Shown in pieces: positions 8,237 to 16,434 of a stretch of 51,576 nucleotides of DNA. Below the pieces are notes generated by a model. It saw only the letters and a program-made list of their open reading frames with translations. It had not been told where the DNA came from and did no database searches. Location of the stretch: contig JALWEI010000005.1 of NCBI GenBank assembly GCA_027014125.1, forward strand, positions 1-51,576. The letters run 5' to 3'. The DNA comes from Acidilobaceae archaeon. GTDB taxonomy: Archaea > Thermoproteota > Thermoprotei_A > Sulfolobales > Acidilobaceae. Position 1 is the stretch's first letter; each line of letters begins with the position of its first letter. The position numbers were made by a program, and so were the translations under genes.

Positions 8237-8325
8237 ATGTGATTTCTCATATATGGATACTGATTGCTAATCTATGACCCCGGGTATGACTAGCATGAGG
8301 GCCAGATGCGTGATGGCGGTGAGGG

Positions 8326-9654
8326 TTGGAGCCCGGGGAGTACTATAGGGAGGCCCTGGGGCTCTTCCCAGGGGGAGCCCCAGGGGCGTTGAGGAGGGCC
8401 TTCCACAAGTGGGGGCCACTAGTAGTCAAGTCGGCTAAGGGAGCGAGGCTCAAGACCGTCGATGGCAGGGAGTTCCTCGACTACCACATGGCCTTCGGCG
8501 CTATACTCCTAGGCCACACCGACCCAGACGTGGTAGAGGCTGCCATAGCCGAGGCTAGCCTCCTGGACCTCCACGGCGCTGGCGTCACCGATGTCGAGGT
8601 CGAGTATGCTAGGATGATCGTGGACCTCATACCCTCCGCGGAGAAGATCGTCTTCACCAACTCCGGCTCGGAGGCAGTCCTAGTCGCCTTTAGGCTTGCG
8701 AGGGCCTACACTGGAAGGACTAAGATACTCAAGTTTGAGGGCAACTACCATGGCTGGCACGACTACGCGCTGATCAACGTCTCCACGCCCCTGGCTAGGG
8801 GCAAGATACCGGAGACTGACGGGGTGCCGGGCAAGGTCCTCGAGACCATAGACGTGCTACCCTACAATGATGTAGAGGCGCTGGAGGACTACATGGATAG
8901 GCACGGAGAGGAGGTGGCAGCCATAATACTAGAGCCTGTGGCCCATAGTATGGGAGTGGTCCCCGCGGAGCCGAGATTCATCAAAGCGGTAGAGAGGCTC
9001 GCCAAGACCCACGGTGCCCTCCTCATACTCGACGAGATCGTGACAGCCTTCAGGCACAACATACACGGCCTCCAGGAGGAGCTAGGGATAAGGCCAGACC
9101 TAACCACGGTAGGCAAGGCAGTGGCCAATGGCTACCCCGTGGCAGCTGTCACGGGTAGAAGACAGATCCTAGACCTTGTAACCGAGGGGCTCGTCAGGAC
9201 CTCGGGCACATACAGCGCCCACCCTGTAGCCATGGCCGCGGGCAAGGCAGCGCTGGAGAAGATCGTCAAGACAAGAGCCGACCTGGAGGCGGCCAGGAGG
9301 GGGGAGGAGCTGGCCAACGGGCTAAGGGAGATACTGGGCGACGCCGGTATAACAGCGTTCGTAGCCAACTATAGGAGCATAACAACGATATACTTCGGCA
9401 TAGAGGAGCAACCCCGGAACCTAGAAGACGTGACAAGGATAGACAAGGCCATGTACGAGCTGTTCAACAGGGAGATGTGGCATAGGGGGATCCTCTACAG
9501 CCCCAACCCCTCAAAGAGGATCCACCTATCAACCGCCCACACCAGGGAAGAGATACAGGCGTTCCTAGAGGCAGCGGCTAGCGCCGCGAAGAGCCTGACC
9601 AGGCCCGGCGAGGCTAAGCCAGTGGCAACGATCAAGACGAGGAGGAGGAAGTAG
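8326..9654 (+). CDS. Class III (PLP-dependent) aminotransferase, glutamate-1-semialdehyde aminomutase-like
   Basis: 442 residues. Fold-type I aminotransferase motifs are in order: cofactor-phosphate segment NSGSEAV (about 112-118), YHGWHD stacking the PLP ring (141-146), LLILDEIVTAFR with the pyridine-N Asp (233-243), and the Schiff-base lysine in TVGKAVANGYPVAAV (Lys about 264). True HemL proteins usually have GKIIGGG at the lysine; here it is GKAVANG. The gene neighbours a transporter rather than tetrapyrrole genes. I therefore call it an HemL-like aminotransferase of unknown substrate, perhaps acting on a compound imported by the divergent TRAP system. The TTG start follows a stop codon by one codon, which limits the choice of start. 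Confidence 0.85.
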   Translation: MEPGEYYREALGLFPGGAPGALRRAFHKWGPLVVKSAKGARLKTVDGREFLDYHMAFGAILLGHTDPDVVEAAIAEASLLDLHGAGVTDVEVEYARMIVDLIPSAEKIVFTNSGSEAVLVAFRLARAYTGRTKILKFEGNYHGWHDYALINVSTPLARGKIPETDGVPGKVLETIDVLPYNDVEALEDYMDRHGEEVAAIILEPVAHSMGVVPAEPRFIKAVERLAKTHGALLILDEIVTAFRHNIHGLQEELGIRPDLTTVGKAVANGYPVAAVTGRRQILDLVTEGLVRTSGTYSAHPVAMAAGKAALEKIVKTRADLEAARRGEELANGLREILGDAGITAFVANYRSITTIYFGIEEQPRNLEDVTRIDKAMYELFNREMWHRGILYSPNPSKRIHLSTAHTREEIQAFLEAAASAAKSLTRPGEAKPVATIKTRRRK

Positions 9655-9686
9655 CCCATCCTGGCGGCCGTCCCCCTAACCTTATA

Positions 9687-10178
9687 CTAGCCCGAACCAT
9701 CCATAACCTTGATTTCTATACTCCCACAGTCCCCACTGGAAACCGGTATGCCAGCTATGGATATGTTCGGGTCGACTACATCCCTTAGATTATAGTATAT
9801 GGACCCTGCTAGGGCCCCGCTGCCACCCTGGTAGACTATGAAATCGCCGCTTGTATCCTCCAGCGAGCCGCCTATAGCCTGGGGGCCCTCAGGCACGCCC
9901 GCGCCGTACTCCTGGAAGGCGATAGCCCTGATCCTCATAACGGATCCAGGGGACACAACGTCGATCTCGGGCGTCTTATGGACGCTGTGCGTGAACTCGA
10001 CCACTATAAAGGCCCCCCGGGGCGTGGGTATTAGGTATGTCGAGGCGTCGCACCTAACCAGGACCATGCTTGGGGCCCCACCCCGGGGCGAGGCTACTGC
10101 TACACCAAGCACAGTTAACAGGATGATGGAGAGGAGTATAGCGGCCCTAGCCTGGTCGGTTGGACTAGGATTCTTCAT
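9687..10178 (-). CDS. DUF1850 family protein, TRAP-transporter associated
   Basis: 163 residues. A signal peptide or N-terminal anchor is visible (AAILLSIILLTVLGVAVASP, about residues 12-31). The core motif FTHSVHKTPEIDVV followed by GAGVPEGPQ matches DUF1850, a small exported domain that commonly sits beside TAXI/TRAP transporters. Its biochemical role is unknown; it probably acts outside the cell with the permease. The permease (5953-8187) is on the same strand but separated by the divergent aminotransferase gene, so they are not one transcript. The last coding bases carry a Gly-rich tail. Confidence 0.72.
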   Translation of the reverse strand: MKNPSPTDQARAAILLSIILLTVLGVAVASPRGGAPSMVLVRCDASTYLIPTPRGAFIVVEFTHSVHKTPEIDVVSPGSVMRIRAIAFQEYGAGVPEGPQAIGGSLEDTSGDFIVYQGGSGALAGSIYYNLRDVVDPNISIAGIPVSSGDCGSIEIKVMDGSG

Positions 10179-10297
10179 CGGCCCAGCCTCGGCCAGTCCG
10201 GGTTCTACTCCCCACCACCACTACCCTAAGGCATGGCCGTAGTATAAATCCCCGCCATATAATCCCCAGGCGGATCTAGACCGCCTAAAGGGGTCTC

Positions 10298-11431
10298 ATG
10301 GGGGCTAGAGGGTTGGGTGTCAGGGTAGAGCTCATAGGGAGCAATGATAAGCTGCTGGAGGCTGCATCGTTGTATGGCCTCAAGCCGGGTACAGGGCCAA
10401 GCGGGGCCAGGTATGTTGTCCTACTCCTAGCAACACAGGAGGGATCTGACGCTGCTATCGAGGTCCTCAACCAGCCTCATGTAGAGGGCGGGGCTGTGAT
10501 GGTCCTGCAAGGCTCGGGGGCCCTGGGTGGGGCTCTAGACGTTATAGCAGAGGCTAGAGACAAGGGCAGGAGGGTAGCCCTGCTCGTGGCGACCCGTGAG
10601 GGTCTTGTTGAGGATTGGATGGCTGATGCGCTTCGGGGCCTCAGGGCGGGGGCCTCAGTCAGGGATATGACGGTCCTCCTCTACGGCTTCACGGAGGAAG
10701 AGGCCAGTAGATATGCCATCGAGGATACACGGTTCTATGAGCCTAGCGATGCTGCCGACACTGTCAGGGAAGCCCTAGGCTATGGGGGCCTCTATATAGG
10801 GACGTACCTGGCCGAGTACTACCCCGTTGAGGGTCTAGACGAGGACCTCCTATCTAGGGGCCTTGGGGGATACCTGGCGGTGAGGAGCGTCCTCGAGGCC
10901 TCGGGCGCCAATGCCGTGGTGTTGAACTGCGGGCTTTTCCGGGGTGAGGGAGTGGAGCCTGGCTTGGCCCTCCACCTCCTCCTCGATGAGGGTGTCCCCG
11001 CTGTATGCGGTGGGATGGAGGAGATGCTCGGCCCTATAATGCTGTCGCTCTCGCTTACCGGAAAGCCCCCGGCTATAGGCCGTGTGGCGGACTACGGGGA
11101 TGGCCTCATGCTTGAGCCCCTCCTAGTCCCCACTCTGGTGGCGGGGGAGAGGGGGCTGGAGCCCAGTGGATTGGGGTACACGCCCCGTAACAGGGTTAAG
11201 CCGGGCAGGTACACCCTCGTATCCCCCGGTGGGGGCCAGGTATTCCACAGGATCGTCGAGGCTAGGCACGGTGGGGACTATATCACGGTGGGGGCCGTGG
11301 AGCCCTGGCTCCTCCCCTCATCCAGGATAGCACTCATACCAGGTGAGGTAGGGGGCCCGCTGGCCTGGAGCCTATACTTCCTTGGGCTAGCAGGAGCCAG
11401 TCCTCCTATACCTCTCAGCCAGCTCGACTAG
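10298..11431 (+). CDS. Sugar isomerase-like protein (L-fucose/L-arabinose isomerase fold)
   Basis: 377 residues. The N-terminal half has alternating hydrophobic strands and helices with YVVLLLATQEG and VALLVATREG. The middle and C-terminal half show VVLNCGLFRGEG, then EGVPAVCGGMEEMLGPIMLSL and TGKPPAIGRVADYGDG. This order (substrate-binding Cys/Gly segment, helix, then TGKP and a Gly/Asp turn) resembles fucose isomerase C-terminal domains. The protein is shorter than bacterial FucI, so the reaction may differ. Start ATG 10298 is preceded by a TATA-like element at about 10242-10262. The 3' end overlaps the convergent BtpA-family gene by 45 bases. Confidence 0.6.
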   Translation: MGARGLGVRVELIGSNDKLLEAASLYGLKPGTGPSGARYVVLLLATQEGSDAAIEVLNQPHVEGGAVMVLQGSGALGGALDVIAEARDKGRRVALLVATREGLVEDWMADALRGLRAGASVRDMTVLLYGFTEEEASRYAIEDTRFYEPSDAADTVREALGYGGLYIGTYLAEYYPVEGLDEDLLSRGLGGYLAVRSVLEASGANAVVLNCGLFRGEGVEPGLALHLLLDEGVPAVCGGMEEMLGPIMLSLSLTGKPPAIGRVADYGDGLMLEPLLVPTLVAGERGLEPSGLGYTPRNRVKPGRYTLVSPGGGQVFHRIVEARHGGDYITVGAVEPWLLPSSRIALIPGEVGGPLAWSLYFLGLAGASPPIPLSQLD

Positions 11432-12256
11432 GCTCCGGGCCCTCTCTAGGCTAACTGGGTTCTCCACTACACCTCCAACCTTGACAGAGGTTCCCACTAT
11501 GAAGCCATCCACGTGCTTCCAGTAGAGGGGCAGGTTGTCATGGTTGATCCCGCTGCCAGCTATGAGCGGGACCCTGAGGTCCCTGGCTGCCCTGGCCGCC
11601 TCCTCGGCCACCTCAACCCCAGGCTCATCCCCGCTCCTTGACCCTGTGACAACTAGGCCACCCACCTTGAAGCCGGCTCTCTCAATACACTCCCTGGCCG
11701 CCTCCTCGAGGCTATAGTTGCAGTGGAGCGGGTGGGAGTGCTTCACCCCTACATCAGCTAACACTAGGAGGTTGCCTGCTTCCACGCTGTCGTATGCCTC
11801 CAGCTCCATGAGGGCCCTGGCTATCTCGTGAGCCGCAGGGTAGAGGATTCCCTCCGGGGACACCCTGACCTCGCAGAGGTTGTTCACCCTGAGGAAGCTG
11901 GCCCCGGAGAGTATCGAGGCGTATACAGACTCGTACCCGCTATTCCTAAGCAGGTTCACGCCCACGGGTATGCCCACGCTCCTCCTGAGCTCCCTGACTA
12001 TCACCGCAATGGATACGGTGGAGCCTAGGCTCGCCCTTGCCCCGTAAGGCTGATCCCCATAGTTCTCAACGATCACGGCATCGAACCCGGCCTCCTCGTA
12101 CTTCCTAGCCTCGTCAACCGCATAGGAGAGTATATCCTCGAAGCCCCACCGCCTCCCGTAAACCCTAGGGTAGGGCCCCCTCATGTAGCGGGGCGACCCT
12201 GGCAGTGGGGGTAGGTGGATTACGCCTATCAGGGGCTTGCACTTGCCCAGTAACAC
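11387..12256 (-). CDS. BtpA-family TIM-barrel protein
   Basis: 289 residues from GTG 12256. The family opening KPLIGVIHLPPLPGSPRY (about 7-24) is clear. It is followed by DEARKYEEAGFDAVIVENYGDQPYG, the barrel strand SILSGASFLRVNNLCEVRVSPEG, VLADVGVKHSHPL, and the C-terminal phosphate-binding-like strands PLIAGSGINHDNLPLYW and GFIVGTSVKVGG. BtpA homologues are named for photosystem I assembly in cyanobacteria. In archaea and other bacteria they look like metabolic TIM barrels, often with nucleoside or sugar genes, so a role with the adjacent isomerase-like protein is plausible. Confidence 0.85.
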   Translation of the reverse strand: MLLGKCKPLIGVIHLPPLPGSPRYMRGPYPRVYGRRWGFEDILSYAVDEARKYEEAGFDAVIVENYGDQPYGARASLGSTVSIAVIVRELRRSVGIPVGVNLLRNSGYESVYASILSGASFLRVNNLCEVRVSPEGILYPAAHEIARALMELEAYDSVEAGNLLVLADVGVKHSHPLHCNYSLEEAARECIERAGFKVGGLVVTGSRSGDEPGVEVAEEAARAARDLRVPLIAGSGINHDNLPLYWKHVDGFIVGTSVKVGGVVENPVSLERARSLVELAERYRRTGSC

Positions 12257-12432
12257 CGCCCGGCACCCGGCCTGCTATCCGGATCCCCCTAGTGCAGCCC
12301 CTGGATATTAAACCCGGGGAGCCACAGCGGCTCTATGACCTACTATAACCCTCTTAACCCCGATTGGGGCTTCACAGTGTATCCGGTGCCCGGGGACACG
12401 GTGTTGCCCTAAGACTGTAAAAGGGGACAGGG

Positions 12433-13422
12433 TTGAGGTACAAGATACTAGGGCGTGGCGGGCCCAGGGTCAGCGTGCTGGGCCTCGGCCTATGGCAGGC
12501 AGGCTCCAGGATGTGGTCGTGGCGTAGCGGCGTCGAGGACAACGTTAGGAGGGCCCTCGGCTACGCTATCGCCTACGGGATCAACTTCCTAGACACGGCT
12601 GAGATCTACGGTGCCGGGTACTCCGAGAGGATCCTTGGCAGGATACTCAGCGACCTATGGGATGCCGACCTCATAATTGCGAGTAAACTGGCAGGGTACA
12701 GGTGGACCATGGGGAGCCTGAGGAGGGGCGTGGAGGGTATCAATAGGAGGCTCGGGAGGACTGTAGACCTGATCCAGCACCACTGGCCTCCCCCCGCCTA
12801 TGTAGGGGTGTGCAGGGTCGTTAGGGGCCTTGAGAGGGTGGTGAAGGAGGGCCTGGCCCACTACTACGGCCTCTCCAACTACCCTGCAAGGCTACTCGAG
12901 AAGGCGCTGGAGTGCACTAAATCAGTGGAGCCAGTTAGCAACCAGATCCAGTACAGCCTAGCCTATAGGGCCCCCGAGGCCAGCCTCATACCCGTAATGA
13001 GGGAGGCAGGCTTGAGCGTGATAGCCTGGAGCCCCCTAGCGAAGGGGGCGCTAGCAGGGGCTAGGGGGGCCAGGGCCATGGCGCAGAGGCTTGACCCTGT
13101 CTTCCGCAGGGCCAGCCGTGACAGGGTCCTCCTAGATGCTGTGAGGCGGGTGGCGGAGAGGAGGAGGGCAACTATGGCCCAGGTGGCGCTGGCCTGGCTC
13201 ATGCACAAGGGTGCTATACCTATACCCGGGTTTAGGAGGGTGGAGAGGGTTAAGGAGTATGTGGGCGCAGTGGACCTTGTGCTCACCGCCAGCGACTTGG
13301 ATGAGCTGGATAGGGCCTCGGCCAAGTATGTAAACCGGGGGGTTTACACCCCCCTCCAGGGGATGCGCCTCCTACCCGGGCTAGTGCAAATGCTTATGAT
13401 AAAGATGATGGGAGGGGTCTAG
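12433..13422 (+). CDS. Aldo/keto reductase
   Basis: 329 residues, standard AKR length. Catalytic-tetrad segments are visible: NFLDTAEIYGAGYSERILG with the Asp and Tyr (about residues 52-70), the Lys in LIIASKLAG (about 80-88), and the His in LIQHHWPP (about 115). The cofactor-binding end has AWLMHKGAIPIPGFRRVERVKE. It should reduce an aldehyde or ketone with NADPH; the substrate is unknown. The start is TTG 12433 behind GGGGACAGGG. The last 4 bases overlap the convergent DUF1641 gene. The 12257-12432 gap shows T/A-rich promoter-like patches but nothing decisive. Confidence 0.9.
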   Translation: MRYKILGRGGPRVSVLGLGLWQAGSRMWSWRSGVEDNVRRALGYAIAYGINFLDTAEIYGAGYSERILGRILSDLWDADLIIASKLAGYRWTMGSLRRGVEGINRRLGRTVDLIQHHWPPPAYVGVCRVVRGLERVVKEGLAHYYGLSNYPARLLEKALECTKSVEPVSNQIQYSLAYRAPEASLIPVMREAGLSVIAWSPLAKGALAGARGARAMAQRLDPVFRRASRDRVLLDAVRRVAERRRATMAQVALAWLMHKGAIPIPGFRRVERVKEYVGAVDLVLTASDLDELDRASAKYVNRGVYTPLQGMRLLPGLVQMLMIKMMGGV

Positions 13423-13793
13423 GCCCTCCCCAGCGCCTTGAGTACCTTAAGGAGCCTCGCCAGCCCCCTGAGGACCTCCGGGTCTCTGAGGCTGGAGACA
13501 AGCTCTGAGAGGGGCACTGGCTCGACGGGTTCTGAGAGGGCCTGGGCGACCTCCCCCGCTGCTCTAGTCAGCTCTTCTATATTGTCCGCGAGCTTCATGG
13601 TCCCAGTTGTTACTAGCATGCTGGAGAGCCTGGCGACGACCTCCTCATCCGCCATGGCCAGGAGCACGTCTAGGAGGCCGCTCCTGTTGAGGGCCTTAAC
13701 CAGCTTCACCATCTTCTCTAGAGACTCCTGGAGCTCGGGGTCACCCAGCTCCTCTATAAGCATCTCCAAGGGGTCTCTGGCCTGCATCACCAT
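13419..13793 (-). CDS. DUF1641 family protein
   Basis: 124 residues, nearly all helical, with a repeated Leu-rich half pattern: DPELQESLEKMVKLVKALNR near the start and SLRDPEVLRGLARLLKVLKA at the end. This internal repeat and the D-x-E-x-L spacing fit DUF1641, a family often encoded beside SQR-like flavoproteins or formate dehydrogenase genes. Its ATG overlaps the stop of the SQR-like gene (ATGGTGA), indicating translational coupling. It is the last gene of the sulfur operon. A role as partner or membrane adaptor of the flavoprotein is inference. Confidence 0.78.
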   Translation of the reverse strand: MVMQARDPLEMLIEELGDPELQESLEKMVKLVKALNRSGLLDVLLAMADEEVVARLSSMLVTTGTMKLADNIEELTRAAGEVAQALSEPVEPVPLSELVSSLRDPEVLRGLARLLKVLKALGRA

Positions 13794-14965
13794 CCCCCAC
13801 TTATCACCCTCGGGTCGGTGGCATTAAAGTATGCCCTGAAGATGGGGGCCCACCTCTCCGGGTACTTCAGGCTAGACCAGTAGCTGGCTATGAAGAGGTC
13901 CTCGAGCATCCTCTTGAACCTGGTAAACTTGACGGGCACCGGAGGGTGGCCATAGCTACTGATCACGAAGCTGGCGGTGCCGTCTGCGACTATGGGGCAG
14001 TTGGTCCTGCCGTTGAACCTTGAATCGTACCCCATGATCCTGTCTACAACAACCTCGGCCCCCAGGTGGGCGGTGACACCAGTCTTGCTCGTGGGCGCGT
14101 TGCTGGAGTCCCCAATGGCGTATGCATCATCGTAGCCCTCGACGTTGAGCCTGTACTTGTCTACCTTTATAAAGCCGTCCTCGTCGAGGACCTCGCCCGG
14201 CTCCACCCTAATCATGGGTCCCCTATGGGCGGGGATAACGGCTGCCAGGCTGAAGTCGAGCTCCTCCCCCTCCAGGGAGTAGATCTTGCCCTCCCTAACG
14301 TCTATGCTCTCCACAGTGAAGAGGGTGGAGACCCTGACCCCGTCATCCTCAAGCTTCGGGGCCACGATCCTTGCAACAACCTCGGAGGGGTACTCGTGTA
14401 GGAATGGGAGGGCTAGGTGGACCTCTACGCTACCAAGCCTGCCCATCCTCTTAAGGGTGTAAGCGGCTAGGAAGGCCGCCTTGTGTGGGGCTGGGGGGCA
14501 CTTGTACAGCGGGTCGGCCGCTGCTATGACCAGCCTGCCGCTGGTTAGCTCCCTGAGGTGGCTCCACATCTTCTCAGCCGCGCTGGCCCCGGAGTAGAAG
14601 TCGCCGTACCTCTCGACCAGCTCCCTGTGGCCGGGCGTGGCGTCGTAGTCTAGGTGGGCTCCTAGTGCTATGATTAGGGTTGTGTAGGTGAAGGTTCTGC
14701 CATCGGCTAGGCGGACTAGCCTATCTCCTAGGTCTATCCCCGCGACCTCCCCGTGGACAAGCTCCACTCCTGGCCTGACTAGCTCCTTTACTGGCCTAGT
14801 GTACCTCGATGGGTTGTGGCCTTGGAATGCTATCCATAGCATGCCAGGCTGGAAGAGGTGGGTCTCCCTCTTCTCTATCAGGGTGACTGGGTAGCCGTGT
14901 GAGGCCAGCAGGTTGGCGGCGACCAGGCCTCCAGTGCCTGCTCCTAGTACTAGGATCCGCTCCAT
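13787..14965 (-). CDS. Sulfide:quinone oxidoreductase-like flavoprotein
   Basis: 392 residues. N-terminal FAD-binding motif RILVLGAGTGGLVAANLLA (3-21) with LIEKRETHLFQPGM. A KCPPAPHKAAFL motif (Cys about 157) matches the active-site Cys region of SQR-type enzymes, and a second Cys lies in RTNCPIV (about 322). The second dinucleotide motif region includes YDDAYAIGDSSNAPTSKTG (the C-terminal FAD-binding D). Members pass electrons from sulfide or polysulfide to quinone at the membrane. The exact substrate is uncertain because related NADH dehydrogenases share the fold. Its position after DsrE- and TusA-like genes supports sulfur chemistry. Confidence 0.85.
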   Translation of the reverse strand: MERILVLGAGTGGLVAANLLASHGYPVTLIEKRETHLFQPGMLWIAFQGHNPSRYTRPVKELVRPGVELVHGEVAGIDLGDRLVRLADGRTFTYTTLIIALGAHLDYDATPGHRELVERYGDFYSGASAAEKMWSHLRELTSGRLVIAAADPLYKCPPAPHKAAFLAAYTLKRMGRLGSVEVHLALPFLHEYPSEVVARIVAPKLEDDGVRVSTLFTVESIDVREGKIYSLEGEELDFSLAAVIPAHRGPMIRVEPGEVLDEDGFIKVDKYRLNVEGYDDAYAIGDSSNAPTSKTGVTAHLGAEVVVDRIMGYDSRFNGRTNCPIVADGTASFVISSYGHPPVPVKFTRFKRMLEDLFIASYWSSLKYPERWAPIFRAYFNATDPRVISGGW

Positions 14966-14992
14966 GCAGGTGGCACCCCTTGATGGCCGGGG

Positions 14993-15229
14993 CTACTTCT
15001 TCCCGGTAACCCTTATCACGGCCCTGATTACCCCGTTCTCCTCTGCCAGCTCGACTATCTCGTTCCCCGTCCTCTTCGCCCACGCCTCCACATCGGGCTT
15101 GAAGCCAGGGTCGGTTGCCAGGACCTCTATCAAGGCCCCGGGGCTGGCCTTCCTGTAGGCCCTGACTAGCTTTGTTATAGGGCCGGGGCATGCCATGCCC
15201 CTTGCATCCACAGTTATCCTCTCGCTCAC
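14993..15229 (-). CDS. tusA: TusA/SirA-like sulfur carrier protein
   Basis: 78 residues, typical size. The signature CPGPITKLVRAYRKASPGAL (Cys about 14) is the persulfide-carrying TusA motif. The following LIEVLATDPGFKPDVEAWAKRTGN is the standard second half. It should accept sulfur as a persulfide and hand it on in the cytoplasm. It lies 20 bases after the DsrE-like gene and 27 bases before the SQR-like gene, all on one strand, so the three are probably co-transcribed. Confidence 0.92.
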   Translation of the reverse strand: MSERITVDARGMACPGPITKLVRAYRKASPGALIEVLATDPGFKPDVEAWAKRTGNEIVELAEENGVIRAVIRVTGKK

Positions 15230-15249
15230 CGCACCCTCACCCCCAGGGG

Positions 15250-15657
15250 CTATATGAATATGACCTGGTAGCCTTCGGTGCTGGTCATGAAGAATGCCGC
15301 CCCCACCATATCGTCTACTATAGGGTCTAGGTCCTCCCTCTTCAGCCCCATGACCTCTACCATCAGGCTACAGACGTATACCTTCACATCCCCAGCCTCC
15401 TTAGCCTCCTTGAGTATATCGTACCACTGGGGCATGTTCAGCTTCTTCATGCCCTCCAGCAGGGCTGGCGCCATGTCTTCGAACTCCTTGGTGAACCTGG
15501 GCTGGGGCTTGTTCTTTGTAAAGTATGGGAGCGCGTAGCCTGTTACGAATACTCTCACGGGTACCCCCAGGTTGGCTGCCGTCTGGGTCAGGACCGCGAG
15601 GGGGATGAACTTCTCTGCCTCCCCTGAGAACATTATGATCGCGAGGCCCTTGGTCAA
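15250..15657 (-). CDS. DsrE-family protein (DsrE2-like)
   Basis: 135 residues from TTG 15657, with GGAGGTGG 8 bases upstream. The sequence LAIIMFSGEAEKFIPLAVLTQTAANLG opens the DsrE/F fold. VYVCSLMVEVMGLKREDLDPIVD (Cys about 105) resembles the conserved Cys segment of DsrE-like sulfur transferases, and the end GAAFFMTSTEGYQVIFI is typical. It probably moves sulfane sulfur with the TusA-like protein encoded next. It is the first gene of the minus-strand sulfur operon. Confidence 0.87.
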   Translation of the reverse strand: MTKGLAIIMFSGEAEKFIPLAVLTQTAANLGVPVRVFVTGYALPYFTKNKPQPRFTKEFEDMAPALLEGMKKLNMPQWYDILKEAKEAGDVKVYVCSLMVEVMGLKREDLDPIVDDMVGAAFFMTSTEGYQVIFI

Positions 15658-15670
15658 GGCTTATCCACCT

Positions 15671-15735
15671 CCATATCTACATATTACCATATATGTGGAA
15701 AGTGGATATGGGTTAACACAACAGTTTGAAACTGT
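15671..15735. promoter_or_regulatory. Divergent control region with nested palindromes
   Basis: Two symmetric elements lie between the sulfur operon and the CoA-binding gene. First, CCATATC (15671-15677) and GATATGG (15705-15711) enclose ACATAT (15680-15685) and ATATGT (15691-15696), giving nested symmetry. Second, ACAGTTTGAAACTGT (15721-15735) is a perfect 7+1+7 palindrome. The first set overlaps the likely TATA region of the sulfur operon. Both have the look of operators for a dimeric regulator; the regulator is not encoded nearby. Confidence 0.55.
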
Positions 15736-15837
15736 CAAACACATGATCCCCATATTAAAGAAAACTGAAAACCACGCTATCTAATACATACATAATCATA
15801 CAAGCCCCAGGAGCCCATAGACCAACGGGTGGAGAGC

Positions 15838-16284
15838 ATGGAGTACAGGGACGAGGACCTGGCAAGGATCCTAAGAGAGGCTCGCGTTATAGCAGTCATA
15901 GGGGCCTCCAGGAGCCTTGGGAAGGATGCGGGTAGGGTACCTGCATTCCTCAAGGAGAAAGGATACAGGATCATCCCGATAAACCCTGTAGCCAGCGAGA
16001 TACTGGGTGAGAGAGCCTATCCCAGCCTCCTAGACCTGCCAGAGGAGCTGGCAGGTAGCGTGGATATTGTAGACGTATTCAGGCCTCCAAGGGAGGCAGA
16101 GGCCGTGGTGGAGCAGGTCCTAGAGCTTGCAAGGAGGACTGGTAGAAGGCCCGTGCTATGGTTCCAGCCAGGCACCCACACCCCGGAGGCTGTGGAGAGG
16201 GCCCAGGGGGCCGGGCTTAGGGTGGTCTACGGGAGGTGCATAATGGCGGAGTACTCTAGGCTCGAGGCGATGGGCCTCCTCTAG
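15838..16284 (+). CDS. CoA-binding domain protein (Rossmann fold, YccU-like)
   Basis: 148 residues from ATG 15838; GGTGGAG sits just upstream, while the in-frame GTG at 15829 lacks a ribosome site. The motif VIAVIGASRSLGKDAGRVPAFL, then GYRIIPINPVASEILGERAY, VDIVDVFRPP and VLWFQPGTHT marks the stand-alone CoA-binding family. It should bind CoA or a related nucleotide; no catalytic function is established for small members. It is divergent from the sulfur operon and shares its palindrome-rich control region, so co-regulation is possible. Confidence 0.88.
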   Translation: MEYRDEDLARILREARVIAVIGASRSLGKDAGRVPAFLKEKGYRIIPINPVASEILGERAYPSLLDLPEELAGSVDIVDVFRPPREAEAVVEQVLELARRTGRRPVLWFQPGTHTPEAVERAQGAGLRVVYGRCIMAEYSRLEAMGLL

Positions 16285-16434
16285 CCGACTTGCGCTTAAT
16301 AGAAGCGTATATATCCTTTATTATAGAATATTGTTTATTTTTACAGTGTAAAATATGGTCGATTCTTGTATTAGCAAATACCATTACTCGTTAGAACAGG
16401 TCAAACCCGGGAACGGTGAAGGGGTGCACTGCTC

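Noticed and set aside
8326-9654. Naming the aminotransferase hemL
   Set aside because: The lysine region is GKAVANG instead of the usual GGG-type segment, and its neighbours are transport genes rather than tetrapyrrole genes, so only a family-level call is supported.
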